Source of the DNA: Nocardioidaceae bacterium UBA4001
GTDB taxonomy: Bacteria; Actinomycetota; Actinomycetes; Propionibacteriales; Nocardioidaceae
DNA length: 64,000 bases
Reading direction: 5' to 3'
NCBI GenBank assembly: GCA_002384855.1
Contig: DGBP01000076.1
Coordinates: 1-64,000, forward strand
The number at the start of each line of letters is the position of its first letter. Position 1 is the stretch's first letter. Shown here piece after piece: positions 10,258 through 18,913 of the stretch. The translations under genes and the position numbers were made by a program. The notes below the pieces were generated by a model, which was given only the letters and a program-made list of their open reading frames with translations, ran no database searches and was not told the origin of the DNA.

Positions 10258-12018
10258 ATGGTCCAGACCCACAAGTACGACGTCGTCATCGTCGGCGCAG
10301 GCGGTGCAGGCATGCGTGCCGCCCTCGAGGCCGGCCAGCGCACCCGCACCGCGGTGCTCACGAAGCTCTACCCGACCCGGTCCCACACCGGCGCGGCCCA
10401 GGGCGGAATGTGCGCCGCCCTCGCCAACGTCGAGGAGGACAACTGGGAGTGGCACACCTTCGACACCGTCAAGGGCGGTGACTACCTCGTCGACCAGGAC
10501 GCCGCGGAGGTGATGGCCAAGGAGGCCATCGACGCGGTCCTCGACCTCGAGAAGATGGGCCTGCCGTTCAACCGCACCGAGGAGGGACGCATCGACCAGC
10601 GTCGCTTCGGCGGCCACACGCGCAACCACGGCGAGGCCGCCGTACGCCGCTCCTGCTTCGCGGCCGACCGCACCGGTCACATGATCCTGCAGACGCTCTA
10701 CCAGCAGTGCATCAAGCACAACGTCGAGTTCTACAACGAGTTCTACGTCCTCGACCTCCTCACCAAGGAGACCCCGGGTGGCACGAAGGCCACCGGCGTG
10801 GTCGCCTACGAGCTGGCCACCGGCGAGATCCACGTCTTCAAGGCGAAGGCGATCATCTTCGCCACCGGCGGCTTCGGGAAGGTCTTCCGGACCACCTCGA
10901 ACGCCCACACGCTCACGGGCGACGGCATGGGCATCGTGTGGCGCAAGGGGCTCCCGCTGGAGGACATGGAGTTCTTCCAGTTCCACCCGACCGGTCTCGC
11001 CGGCCTGGGGGTGCTGCTGTCGGAGGCGGCCCGCGGTGAGGGCGGTATCCTGCGCAACAGCGAGAACGAGCGGTTCATGGAGCGCTACGCCCCCACCATC
11101 AAGGACCTCGCACCCCGCGACATGGTCGCCCGCGCGATGGCCAACGAGGTGCGCGAGGGTCGCGGCGCCGGGCCGGACAAGGCCTACGTCTACCTCGACC
11201 TGACCCACCTGCCGAAGGAGCAGATCGACGCGAAGCTCCCCGACATCACGGAGTTCGCGCGGACCTACCTCGGCGTGGAGCCCTACACCGAGATGATCCC
11301 GGTGTTCCCCACCGCGCACTACGCCATGGGCGGCATCCCGACCAACATCAAGGGCGAGGCGCTCCGCGACAACGAGACGGTCGTGCCGGGCCTCTACGCC
11401 GCCGGCGAGGTCGCGTGCGTCTCCGTGCACGGCGCGAACCGGCTGGGCACGAACTCCCTGCTCGACATCAACGTCTTCGGCCGCCGGGCGGGCATCTACG
11501 CCGCGGAGTACGCCGCGACCGCCGAGTTCGAGGAGCTGCCGGAGGCACCGGAGCAGCTCGTGGTCGACCAGATCGAGATGCTGCGCGACGCCGGTGGCTC
11601 CGAGCGGGTGGCCGCCATCCGCGCCGAGCTGCAGGCCACGATGGACATCAACGCGCAGGTCTACCGCGACGAGGGGTCGCTGAAGCAGGCGCTGTCGGAC
11701 ATCGAGGGCCTCCAGGCGCGCTACGTCAACATCTCCGTCCAGGACAAGGGCAAGCGGTTCAACACCGACCTGCTCGAGGCGATCGAGCTCGGCTTCCTGC
11801 TCGACCTCGCCGAGGTGCTCGTCGTCTCCGCGCTCGCGCGCAACGAGTCTCGCGGCGGCCACTACCGCGAGGACTACCCCCACCGCGACGACGTGAACTT
11901 CATGCGTCACACGATGGCCTACCGGGAGAAGACCGAGGAGGGGGCCGGCCACCGGATCCGCCTGGACTACAAGCCGGTCGTGCAGACCCGTTACGAGCCG
12001 ATGGAGCGCAAGTACTGA
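10258..12018 (+). CDS. sdhA: Succinate dehydrogenase flavoprotein subunit
   Basis: A 586-residue FAD subunit oxidising succinate to fumarate at the cytoplasmic face. The N-terminal dinucleotide-binding fold is VVIVGAGGAGMRAAL. The covalent-FAD histidine lies in TRSHTGAAQGG, and active-site segments are RRFGGHTRNHGEAAVRRS, FHPTGLAG, HYAMGGIPT and HGANRLGTNSLLD. Its stop overlaps the sdhB start by one base (TGATG). The length matches the SdhA family. Confidence 0.97.
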   Translation: MVQTHKYDVVIVGAGGAGMRAALEAGQRTRTAVLTKLYPTRSHTGAAQGGMCAALANVEEDNWEWHTFDTVKGGDYLVDQDAAEVMAKEAIDAVLDLEKMGLPFNRTEEGRIDQRRFGGHTRNHGEAAVRRSCFAADRTGHMILQTLYQQCIKHNVEFYNEFYVLDLLTKETPGGTKATGVVAYELATGEIHVFKAKAIIFATGGFGKVFRTTSNAHTLTGDGMGIVWRKGLPLEDMEFFQFHPTGLAGLGVLLSEAARGEGGILRNSENERFMERYAPTIKDLAPRDMVARAMANEVREGRGAGPDKAYVYLDLTHLPKEQIDAKLPDITEFARTYLGVEPYTEMIPVFPTAHYAMGGIPTNIKGEALRDNETVVPGLYAAGEVACVSVHGANRLGTNSLLDINVFGRRAGIYAAEYAATAEFEELPEAPEQLVVDQIEMLRDAGGSERVAAIRAELQATMDINAQVYRDEGSLKQALSDIEGLQARYVNISVQDKGKRFNTDLLEAIELGFLLDLAEVLVVSALARNESRGGHYREDYPHRDDVNFMRHTMAYREKTEEGAGHRIRLDYKPVVQTRYEPMERKY

Positions 12019-12719
12019 TGGACGTCACTGTCAAGATCCTCCGCTACAACCCCGAGGTGTCGGAGGATGCCTCGTGGGAGAGCTACCAGGTCTCGGCCGA
12101 GCCGACCGACCGGGTGCTCGACGCGCTCCACAAGGTCAAGTGGGACCTCGACGGGTCGCTGACCTTCCGTCGCTCCTGCGCCCACGGCGTCTGTGGCTCC
12201 GACGCGATGCGGATCAACGGCAAGAACCGGCTCGCCTGCAAGACGCTGATCAAGGACGTCAACCCGTCCCAGCCGATCAGCGTCGAGCCGATCAAGGGAC
12301 TGCCGGTCCTCAAGGACCTCGTCGTCGACATGGAGCCGTTCTTCGACGCGTACCGCTCGGTGATGCCGTTCCTGGTCACCAGCGGCAACGAGCCCACGCG
12401 CGAGCGTCTCCAGTCGCAGACGGACCGCGAGCGCTTCGACGACACCACCAAGTGCATCCTGTGCGCCGCGTGCACGACGTCGTGCCCGGTGTACTGGACC
12501 GACGGCCAGTACTTCGGCCCGCAGGCGATCGTCGGCGCCCACCGGTTCATCTTCGACAGTCGTGACGAGGGCACCGACCAGCGCCTGGAGATCCTCAACG
12601 ACAAGGAGGGTGTGTGGCGCTGCCGCACGACCTTCAACTGCACCGAGGCCTGCCCCCGCGGCATCGAGGTCACCAAGGCGATCCAGGAAGTGAAGCGGGC
12701 GTTGATCTTCCGCCGCTGA
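12018..12719 (+). CDS. sdhB: Succinate dehydrogenase iron-sulfur subunit
   Basis: A 233-residue subunit carrying electrons from FAD to quinone through three clusters. The [2Fe-2S] site is SCAHGVCGSDAMR plus a later Cys, with an Asp in place of the usual third Cys, as in E. coli SdhB. The [4Fe-4S] and [3Fe-4S] ligands are CILCAACTTSCP and NCTEACPRGI. It closes the sdh operon and is followed by a perfect hairpin terminator. Confidence 0.97.
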   Translation: MDVTVKILRYNPEVSEDASWESYQVSAEPTDRVLDALHKVKWDLDGSLTFRRSCAHGVCGSDAMRINGKNRLACKTLIKDVNPSQPISVEPIKGLPVLKDLVVDMEPFFDAYRSVMPFLVTSGNEPTRERLQSQTDRERFDDTTKCILCAACTTSCPVYWTDGQYFGPQAIVGAHRFIFDSRDEGTDQRLEILNDKEGVWRCRTTFNCTEACPRGIEVTKAIQEVKRALIFRR

Positions 12720-12732
12720 CCCAGCCGGAGCC

Positions 12733-12763
12733 GAAGGGGTACGTCGCCACGACGTACCCCTTC
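12733..12763. terminator. Bidirectional terminator after sdhB
   Basis: Perfect 14-bp arms (GAAGGGGTACGTCG and its complement) flank a 3-base loop between the convergent sdhB and the minus-strand membrane-protein gene. There is no long T-run, which is common in high-GC actinobacteria. Confidence 0.8.
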
Positions 12764-12782
12764 GTCGTACCCGGGAGCCGTC

Positions 12783-13082
12783 TCAGGTGAGCGGCCGGGG
12801 CCGGGTGGCGTGGCTCCAGCGGAGCATCCCGAGGAGTACGACGACCGCACCGATCCCGCCGACGAGGAGCCCGGCGAACATCCAGATGAACATCGCGTCG
12901 TAGTCGCCCATGCTGCGCGAAGGGCCCACGATGCTCCCGGCGAGGAAACCGCCGAGCGGGGCCAGGACGGCCAGCACGGCACCGACCACCATCATCCGGA
13001 TCCCACTGTCGCGGTGGGCGCGGGCCTCGGGCGTCAGCTCCTCGGCCGGGTGAGCGGCGGCTGGTCCGGGCTGGTCGATCAT
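12783..13082 (-). CDS. Small two-helix membrane protein of unknown function
   Basis: This 99-residue protein is not recognised. It has a hydrophilic N-terminus rich in Ala, Glu and His, and two membrane segments (MMVVGAVLAVLAPLGGFLAG and MFIWMFAGLLVGGIGAVVVLLG) separated by a short polar loop. The start overlaps the slipin stop by 4 bp, so it is the last gene of the nitric oxide reductase cluster. A role in that cluster is suggested only by position. Confidence 0.7.
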   Translation of the reverse strand: MIDQPGPAAAHPAEELTPEARAHRDSGIRMMVVGAVLAVLAPLGGFLAGSIVGPSRSMGDYDAMFIWMFAGLLVGGIGAVVVLLGMLRWSHATRPRPLT

Positions 13083-13918
13083 GACGGGCTCCTCCCGTTG
13101 CTCGCGGCGTCGGGTAGCTCGGCGCCGGCGGTCCCCTTCGTCGTGTCGGTCACGTGCGGCGTGGGAGGCAGACGATCCATGAAGGCACTCACGATGTCCA
13201 TGGGGAGGGGGAAGACGACCGTGGAGTTCTGGTCCGCGCCGAGCTCGAGCAGCGTCTGGAGGTAGCGCAGCTGCAGCGAGGCCGGGCTCCGGCTGAGCGT
13301 CTCCGCCGCCTGGCGCAGCTCGTCGGCGGCCTGCAGCTCACCGCGTGCGTTGATGATCTTCGCGCGGCGTTCCCGCTCGGCCTCCGCCTCCCGGGCCATC
13401 GCTCGCTGCATGGCCTCCGGGATCTCGACGTCCTTGATCTCGACCACCTGCACCTGCACGCCCCAGGGCTCGGTCTGCGCGTCGATGGTCTGCGCGAGGT
13501 CCTCGTTGAGGTCCGCGCGGTGGGCGAGAAGCGTGTCGAGGTCGGCACGACCCACCACGGAGCGCAGCGTCGTCTGCGCGATCTGGGAGGTGGCCACGGC
13601 GTGGTTCTCCACCGCCATCACCGAGCGGACCGGGTCGGTGACCTTGAACAGCACCACGGCGTTGACGCGCGCCGGCACGTTGTCCTTGGTGATCACCTCC
13701 TGGGGCGGGATGGTCAGCGTCACCACGCGCAGGTCCACCCGCACCAGCTTGTCGAGACCGGGAAGGATCAGCCGCATCCCCGGCTGCAGCGGCTCCCGCA
13801 GCCGGCCGAGGCGGAAGGCCACCCCGCGTTCGTACTCCCGCAGGACCTTGACCGACAGCGCCAGGACGACGAGCAGCCCGATGACGACTGCGACGACGAG
13901 CATCTGCCAACCGTTCAC
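13079..13918 (-). CDS. Slipin (SPFH/stomatin-family membrane protein)
   Basis: A 279-residue protein with one N-terminal membrane helix (LVVAVVIGLLVVLALSVKVL), then the SPFH domain beginning EYERGVAFRLGR and a charged helical tail (AMAREAEAERERRAKIINA). Slipins form oligomers that organise membrane microdomains and often sit beside NfeD genes; no NfeD is present here. The GTG start overlaps the upstream stop by 4 bp. Its place in an operon with a nitric oxide reductase suggests a membrane-organising role in nitrosative or envelope stress, which is inference. Confidence 0.88.
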   Translation of the reverse strand: MNGWQMLVVAVVIGLLVVLALSVKVLREYERGVAFRLGRLREPLQPGMRLILPGLDKLVRVDLRVVTLTIPPQEVITKDNVPARVNAVVLFKVTDPVRSVMAVENHAVATSQIAQTTLRSVVGRADLDTLLAHRADLNEDLAQTIDAQTEPWGVQVQVVEIKDVEIPEAMQRAMAREAEAERERRAKIINARGELQAADELRQAAETLSRSPASLQLRYLQTLLELGADQNSTVVFPLPMDIVSAFMDRLPPTPHVTDTTKGTAGAELPDAASNGRSPS

Positions 13919-14610
13919 GACGCACCTCCCAGACGGCTCCAGCCGGCGGGACGTTCCCCCGCCTCACGAGCGACCTCGGCCGCCGCGCGACGGTCGCTCC
14001 CGTAGGTCGTACGACGCCGGGTCGCTGCCGCGGTGGCGGCCGCCGCGGCCGCGACCGTGTCGTCGAGCGCCTCGACGCGCACGTGCTCCGGGAAGCCGGC
14101 CTGCGACCGCCGCAGGTGTGACCACAGCGGCCCGCCGGCCAGGGCGACCAGGGCGGCGGTCGCGGCGAGGGCCGCGCGCTCGGTGCCACTGCGCTCCCCC
14201 AGCATGCTCAGCAGCGGCCAGGCGACCGCGAGCACCGCGATCGCGCAGGCGATGCCGCGGTGGAAGCGCTCGGCCTCCGAGCTCGGCCAGGGATCCACGT
14301 TGCGGGTGACCTCCCTCCCGTGCTCGGACGTGGTGCACGTGGCCTTGACCGGGCAGGCGTTGCAGACGGTGGGGCTGGCGCGGTAGCGCATGACCCGGTT
14401 GTCCGGGTCGAAGGACTGAGGCCACAGCCACTGGTCCTCCGGGCAGACCCAGGCGTCGTGGTCCTCGTGGTAGGCGAACGCGCCCGAGCGCCACCCCTTG
14501 CTCCGCGCCGCGGTGCGGCGAGCGGCGAGGTCGAGCCCGTAGGCGACGAGCAGGAGGAAAGCGGCGTAGCCGACCCCGAGCCACACCCCTGCTCCCAGAG
14601 CGGCGGTCAT
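13915..14610 (-). CDS. Membrane protein with a four-Cys transposase-like zinc-ribbon module
   Basis: A 231-residue protein. A helix at about residues 6-26 is followed by a cytoplasmic-looking segment with one Cys in WVCPEDQWLWP and three in VCNACPVKATCTTSEHGR, then two more helices (IACAIAVLAVAWPLLSML and ALAATAALVALAGG) and an Ala/Arg-rich tail. The Cys spacing and the C-x2-CPxKxxCTxSxxGR pattern resemble the C-terminal zinc ribbon of IS1182/DDE transposases, here without any DDE domain. It is coupled by 4-bp overlaps to the NO reductase upstream and the slipin downstream. A metal- or NO-sensing role is speculation. Confidence 0.7.
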   Translation of the reverse strand: MTAALGAGVWLGVGYAAFLLLVAYGLDLAARRTAARSKGWRSGAFAYHEDHDAWVCPEDQWLWPQSFDPDNRVMRYRASPTVCNACPVKATCTTSEHGREVTRNVDPWPSSEAERFHRGIACAIAVLAVAWPLLSMLGERSGTERAALAATAALVALAGGPLWSHLRRSQAGFPEHVRVEALDDTVAAAAAATAAATRRRTTYGSDRRAAAEVAREAGERPAGWSRLGGAS

Positions 14611-17027
14611 GGCGTCGCCCCTCGGTCCGGCCCGGTCCCCTGGTCCGACGGTGCCTCGTCGACCCGGCGGTCGGAGGCGTACCTCGACCCGCCCGACCCA
14701 GCCGTGCCGCCACCGCCGGCCGCCGCAGCGACGGGCTCCTGCTCTACGAACAGCGCCTCCTGCGGCACCTCCAGAGTGGTCGAGGCGATCCGGTGCCGGA
14801 CGCCGAGCCAGGCGATCCACAGGAACGGCAGCACGCCGCCGCCGATGAAGACGATGTCGCCGGGCATGCGCAGCCACTCGAGCAAGGCGTTCCCGGGGGT
14901 CGTGATGAAGTTCAGCGACCGCGCCTCGTAGTAGCCGTCGTTGACGGAGTGCCACAGCTGGATCACCCCGAGCGGCAGCAGGGTCGCGAAGACCATCCAG
15001 GCCAGGCCCAGGTTCAGCGACCAGAACGACAGCTTCGCGAGCTTGTCGGGCCATCGGTGCGCGGGGATGAGGTAGCGCAGCGCGAAGAGCGCCAGCCCGA
15101 CCGCCATCATCCCGTAGACGCCCATCATCGCGCCGTGCGCGTGGTTGGCCGTCAGGGCGGTGCCGATCTGGTAGTACGACACGATCGGCAGGTTGATCAG
15201 GAAGCCGAAGACACCCGCGCCGAGGAAGTTCCAGAACCCGACGGCGACCAGGAACATCACCGCCCACCGGTGCGGGAACGGCGCCGAGGTGCGCGACTCC
15301 TGGCGGGACCCGAGCTGCAGGAACGTCCAGGCCTCGACGGTCAGGAAGGTCAACGGGATGACCTCGAGCGCGGAGAAGAACGCACCGAGGGCCATGTGCT
15401 CCACGGGCGTGCCGGAGAAGTAGAGATGGTGCATGGTGCCGATGACGCCGCCGGCGGAGTAGAGGATCACGTCGAGGAAGATGATGCCGAGGGCGATCCG
15501 CTGCCGCACGACCCCGAGCATCACGAAGATGTAGGCCACCATCACCGTGGTGAAGAGCTCGAGGAAGTCCTCGACCCACAGGTGGACCACCCAGAAGCGC
15601 CAGAACTCCGCGACGGTGAGGTGGGTCGTGGTCCCCGCGAGCATGCCGACCGCGTAGAACGCCGGGATCGCGAGGCCGGCGTAGAAGAACAGCCACGGCA
15701 TGTTCGTCGGGTGCTCGGTCTTCAGGCGCGCCCGGATGCCGCGGTAGATGATCGCGATCCAGATGAACATCCCCGCCGCGAGCAGGCCCTGCCAGACCTT
15801 CGGGAGGTCGAGGTACTCCCACTGCTGGTCCCACAGGGGCGAGCCCTCGGCCCAGTCGACACCGAAGATGCTCAGCGCCTCACCGGTCATCGACCCGGCG
15901 ACGACGAGGGCGACGGCCCCGAGCAGGCCGTAGGTCAGCAGGTGCTGGTTCTTCGGCTCGCGGCCGGAGATGAAGGGGGCGAGGAAGATGCCGGCGGCGA
16001 GGAAGGACGCCGCCGTCCAGAACAGCGACAGCTGCACGTGCCAGGTCCGGGCGAGGTTGAACGGGAGCAGCTGGGCGAGGTCGAGACCGAAGAAGCTCGC
16101 CGTCTCCGCGCGGTAGTGCTCGACCGCGGCACCGAGCAGGGCCTGTGCCAGGAACAGCACCGCGACGACCAGGAAGAACCAGGCCGTGGCCCGTTGCGCA
16201 GGGGTGACCGCGACCTCGCCCGGCTGCTTGAAGGCGAGGGCCGGCGCCTCCGCGCTGTGCCAGCCGATGCGCTGGCTCCAGCGGCCGTAGACGGCGAACA
16301 GCACGCCGGTGCCGGCGAGCAGGGCGACCAGCGACAGGCCGCTCCAGACGATGATGTCGGCCGTGGGCCCGTTCTCCACCAGCGACTCGGGGGGCCAGTT
16401 GTTCGTGTAGGAGTAGTCGTGCCCGGGGCGTTCGGCTGCGGCGGCCCACGCCGTCCACGAGAAGAAGGCGGTGAGGTCACGGATGTCGTCGGGGTCGGTG
16501 ATGGCGTTCGGGATGAGCCCGTACTTCGTCGTCTCGGAGCCGAAGTACGCCGCGTAGTGCTGCTGCAGGGACTCGAACGCCGCGACCTGCTCGTCGGTGA
16601 ACTGCAGGGTCCCCGTCGACTCGTCGTACCTGTTCGTGCGGAGCATGGTGGTCAGCTCATCGCGCGGGTCGCGCACCCCCGAGGTCTCCAGGGAGTCGAG
16701 GATCTCCGTGGCGGACCGACGCAGGTAGTCCGCGGTGTAGTCGGGACCGAGGTAGCCACCGTGACCGACGATGGACCCGTACTGCTGCAGGCCGCGGCGC
16801 AGGAAGATCTGCTGACCGGAGGTGATGTCGTCCCCGCTGAAGACGACCTGCCCGTCGGCGTCGACGACACGCTCGGGCATCGGCATGGAGTCGGTATAGG
16901 TGCGGAACGCGAGCAGCCCCATGACGAAGAACCCGAAGACCATGACCAGGGCCACGCCCTGGACCCAGCCCTTGCTGGCCGTCATCTCGGTGCGCTGACC
17001 TGCGCGCTGCGGTGAAAGCTGGACCAT
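14607..17027 (-). CDS. norZ: Quinol-dependent nitric oxide reductase (qNOR, NorZ type)
   Basis: An 806-residue single-subunit membrane enzyme that reduces 2 NO to N2O with quinol electrons. An N-terminal helix and a large outer domain replace the NorC subunit, followed by the 12-helix heme-copper-oxidase-like core. Core ligands are visible in WHVQLSLFW, HLWVEDFLELF, GTMHHLYFSG (paired His of the non-heme iron site) and NHAHGAMMGVYG. ATG 17027 follows AAAGGGG at good spacing; upstream in-frame codons are unlikely. No other denitrification genes are nearby, so NO detoxification is more likely than respiration. No clear NsrR or FNR-type site was seen in the 199 bp to the divergent OsmC gene. Confidence 0.93.
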   Translation of the reverse strand: MVQLSPQRAGQRTEMTASKGWVQGVALVMVFGFFVMGLLAFRTYTDSMPMPERVVDADGQVVFSGDDITSGQQIFLRRGLQQYGSIVGHGGYLGPDYTADYLRRSATEILDSLETSGVRDPRDELTTMLRTNRYDESTGTLQFTDEQVAAFESLQQHYAAYFGSETTKYGLIPNAITDPDDIRDLTAFFSWTAWAAAAERPGHDYSYTNNWPPESLVENGPTADIIVWSGLSLVALLAGTGVLFAVYGRWSQRIGWHSAEAPALAFKQPGEVAVTPAQRATAWFFLVVAVLFLAQALLGAAVEHYRAETASFFGLDLAQLLPFNLARTWHVQLSLFWTAASFLAAGIFLAPFISGREPKNQHLLTYGLLGAVALVVAGSMTGEALSIFGVDWAEGSPLWDQQWEYLDLPKVWQGLLAAGMFIWIAIIYRGIRARLKTEHPTNMPWLFFYAGLAIPAFYAVGMLAGTTTHLTVAEFWRFWVVHLWVEDFLELFTTVMVAYIFVMLGVVRQRIALGIIFLDVILYSAGGVIGTMHHLYFSGTPVEHMALGAFFSALEVIPLTFLTVEAWTFLQLGSRQESRTSAPFPHRWAVMFLVAVGFWNFLGAGVFGFLINLPIVSYYQIGTALTANHAHGAMMGVYGMMAVGLALFALRYLIPAHRWPDKLAKLSFWSLNLGLAWMVFATLLPLGVIQLWHSVNDGYYEARSLNFITTPGNALLEWLRMPGDIVFIGGGVLPFLWIAWLGVRHRIASTTLEVPQEALFVEQEPVAAAAGGGGTAGSGGSRYASDRRVDEAPSDQGTGPDRGATP

Positions 17028-17226
17028 GGAAGACCCCTTTGCCGGAAGGCGCTCCCGGGGCGCAGCAGTCCGCAACCCCGCTTTGTCCGGCAAGGTAGCG
17101 AAAGTCGGCGAAAACCGGAACTAGCGGTATCGGCTCGTCTCTGCTACGGCCGTTACCGCGCACGTCGTCCCGAATGAGGACCTTCGTCCCCTGAAGTCGG
17201 CGGTACGGCGTGCCAGGATCGGCGAC

Positions 17227-17691
17227 ATGGAGCACACCTATGACCTGACCGTCACCTGGACCGGCAACCGCGGCGAGGGCACGACGGGCATCAAGGACTA
17301 CGACCGGGACCACCTCATCGCCGCCGAGGGCCACGAGGACATCGTGGGCACCGCCGACCCGGGCTACCTCGGCGACCCGACGAAGTGGAACCCCGAGCAG
17401 CTGTTCACCGCCGCGATCGCCCAGTGCCACATGCTGTGGTACCTCGGGCTGTGCTCCCGCCGGGGCGTCGTGGTCCACGAGTACGTCGACGCGGCCGTCG
17501 GCACGATGGTCGCCGAGACCAACGGGAAGGCCAGGTTCACCCAGGTCGTGCTCCGCCCCCGGATCGTGGTCGGCGCCGAGGACCAGGTGGAGGCCGCGAC
17601 CACGCTCCACGACAAGGCCCACGAGATGTGCTTCATCGCCCAGTCGGTGAGCTTCCCCGTCACCGTCGAGCCGGAGATCACCGTCCGCTGA
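17227..17691 (+). CDS. OsmC-family peroxide-resistance protein
   Basis: A 154-residue OsmC/Ohr-type protein that reduces organic or inorganic hydroperoxides. The two redox cysteines are in AIAQCHMLWYL and HEMCFIAQSV, positioned as in the family, together with WNPEQLFTAA. It is divergent from the NO reductase gene, consistent with shared oxidative/nitrosative stress control, but no common operator was recognised. Confidence 0.9.
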   Translation: MEHTYDLTVTWTGNRGEGTTGIKDYDRDHLIAAEGHEDIVGTADPGYLGDPTKWNPEQLFTAAIAQCHMLWYLGLCSRRGVVVHEYVDAAVGTMVAETNGKARFTQVVLRPRIVVGAEDQVEAATTLHDKAHEMCFIAQSVSFPVTVEPEITVR

Positions 17692-17698
17692 CGGCGGC

Positions 17699-18622
17699 TC
17701 AGGGGATCGCGGGGTTGTTCCCACCGCTGACGACCACCACGGCCGTCGCTCCGGGCTCGGCGTCGAGACGCCCGGCCATCACCGCGGCCAGGGCGGCACT
17801 CGCGCCCGGCTCGGCCAGCACGCGCACCCGTTGCCAGAGGAACCGGCGGGCGGCGAGCAGCTCCTGCTCGCTCACCAGCACCGACGTGGTGCCGCGCGCC
17901 TGCGCGGTCTCGAAGGCCAGCCGGCCGATCTGGGGTGGCCCGAGGGAGTCCGCGGCCGTCCCGGCAGAGGGGTGCGCCACCGGACGGCCGGCCTCCCGGG
18001 CGACGTGCAGGTGCGGACACAGCTCGGTCTCGACGGGCGTGACGGGGACGTCCTCGAGCGCCGCGCTCGTCCCGGCGTAGAGCCCTCCCCCGCCGCAGCC
18101 GACGAGGACGTGCTCGACCTCGGGCACCCCGCCGGCGATCTCGAGGCCGACGGTGCCCGCTCCGCTGACGGTCTGCACCGTGTCGTAGGGGTGGACCACC
18201 GGCAGGTCCTCGCGCTCGGCGAGCTCCAGGCAGGCCTCGAGAGCGGCCCCCACGTCGCCGTCCACGGCGTGCAGGCGGCCGCCGTACTCCTCGATCCGCC
18301 CGATCTTCTCGGGTGTGGCGGACGAGGGCACGAAGATGTCGGCGCCGAGCCCCGCGCGTCCGGCCGCCCAGGCCACCGCGGCCCCGTGGTTCCCGCCGGA
18401 GGCCGCGACCACCCGTCGCGCCGACGGGTCGAGGCTCATCACCGAGTTGAGCGCGCCGCGGGCCTTGAACGACCCGGTGTGCTGGAGCAGCTCGAGCTTG
18501 AGCACCACCCGGTAGGGGACGTCGAGCTCGTCGCCGTGGAGGACGAGGGTGGGGGTGTGCCGCACCTTCTCGCCGAGGCGAGCGGCGGCGCTCTCCACGT
18601 CCGAGCGGGTCGGCAGGCTCAT
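17699..18622 (-). CDS. Threonine/serine dehydratase-like PLP enzyme
   Basis: A 307-residue fold-type II PLP enzyme. The Schiff-base lysine lies in TGSFKARGALN, the Asn-binding loop is SGGNHGAA and the phosphate-binding glycine loop is VGCGGGGLYAG. There is no C-terminal ACT domain, so it matches catabolic or serine-type dehydratases rather than feedback-controlled IlvA. ATG 18622 was chosen because it overlaps the upstream stop by 4 bp; the longer form begins with Arg/Gly-rich filler. Exact substrate (Thr, Ser or 3-hydroxyaspartate) is unresolved. Confidence 0.85.
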   Translation of the reverse strand: MSLPTRSDVESAAARLGEKVRHTPTLVLHGDELDVPYRVVLKLELLQHTGSFKARGALNSVMSLDPSARRVVAASGGNHGAAVAWAAGRAGLGADIFVPSSATPEKIGRIEEYGGRLHAVDGDVGAALEACLELAEREDLPVVHPYDTVQTVSGAGTVGLEIAGGVPEVEHVLVGCGGGGLYAGTSAALEDVPVTPVETELCPHLHVAREAGRPVAHPSAGTAADSLGPPQIGRLAFETAQARGTTSVLVSEQELLAARRFLWQRVRVLAEPGASAALAAVMAGRLDAEPGATAVVVVSGGNNPAIP

Positions 18623-18894
18623 GCGACGGCGTCCTCGCGATCGCCCCTCGTGTCGTCCTGGGGACCGTCCTTCCGGCCTCCCGCCCGCCAGGCCCGCCAC
18701 CCCAGCCGGCCGAGGTAGCCCGCGATCACGAGGTTCACCACGATCAGCACGATGTGGGCGACGAAGTAGCCGGTGGTGCGGTCCTCGCCCCCTGCCCAGG
18801 CGTCGTAGAGGTTGCGGGTGAAGTTGGCGTAGCTGTAGACGTTCCAGACCGCGATCAGCAGCAGGACGACGGCGTGCTTGCGTTCGAGCCTCAC
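18619..18894 (-). CDS. SCO4848-family small membrane protein
   Basis: A 91-residue protein with two helices (AVVLLLIAVWNVYSYANF and FVAHIVLIVVNLVIAGYLG) joined by a loop containing TRNLYDAW, then a charged tail. The pattern matches the uncharacterised actinobacterial SCO4848 family, which also lies near trpS and sdh in Streptomyces (from memory). GTG start. No function is known. Confidence 0.8.
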   Translation of the reverse strand: MRLERKHAVVLLLIAVWNVYSYANFTRNLYDAWAGGEDRTTGYFVAHIVLIVVNLVIAGYLGRLGWRAWRAGGRKDGPQDDTRGDREDAVA

Positions 18895-18913
18895 CCCTCC
18901 ATCCTGCCTGCCC

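Noticed and set aside
12165..12240. Asp in place of a Cys in the SdhB [2Fe-2S] site
   Set aside because: E. coli SdhB has the same Asp ligand, so this is ordinary variation.
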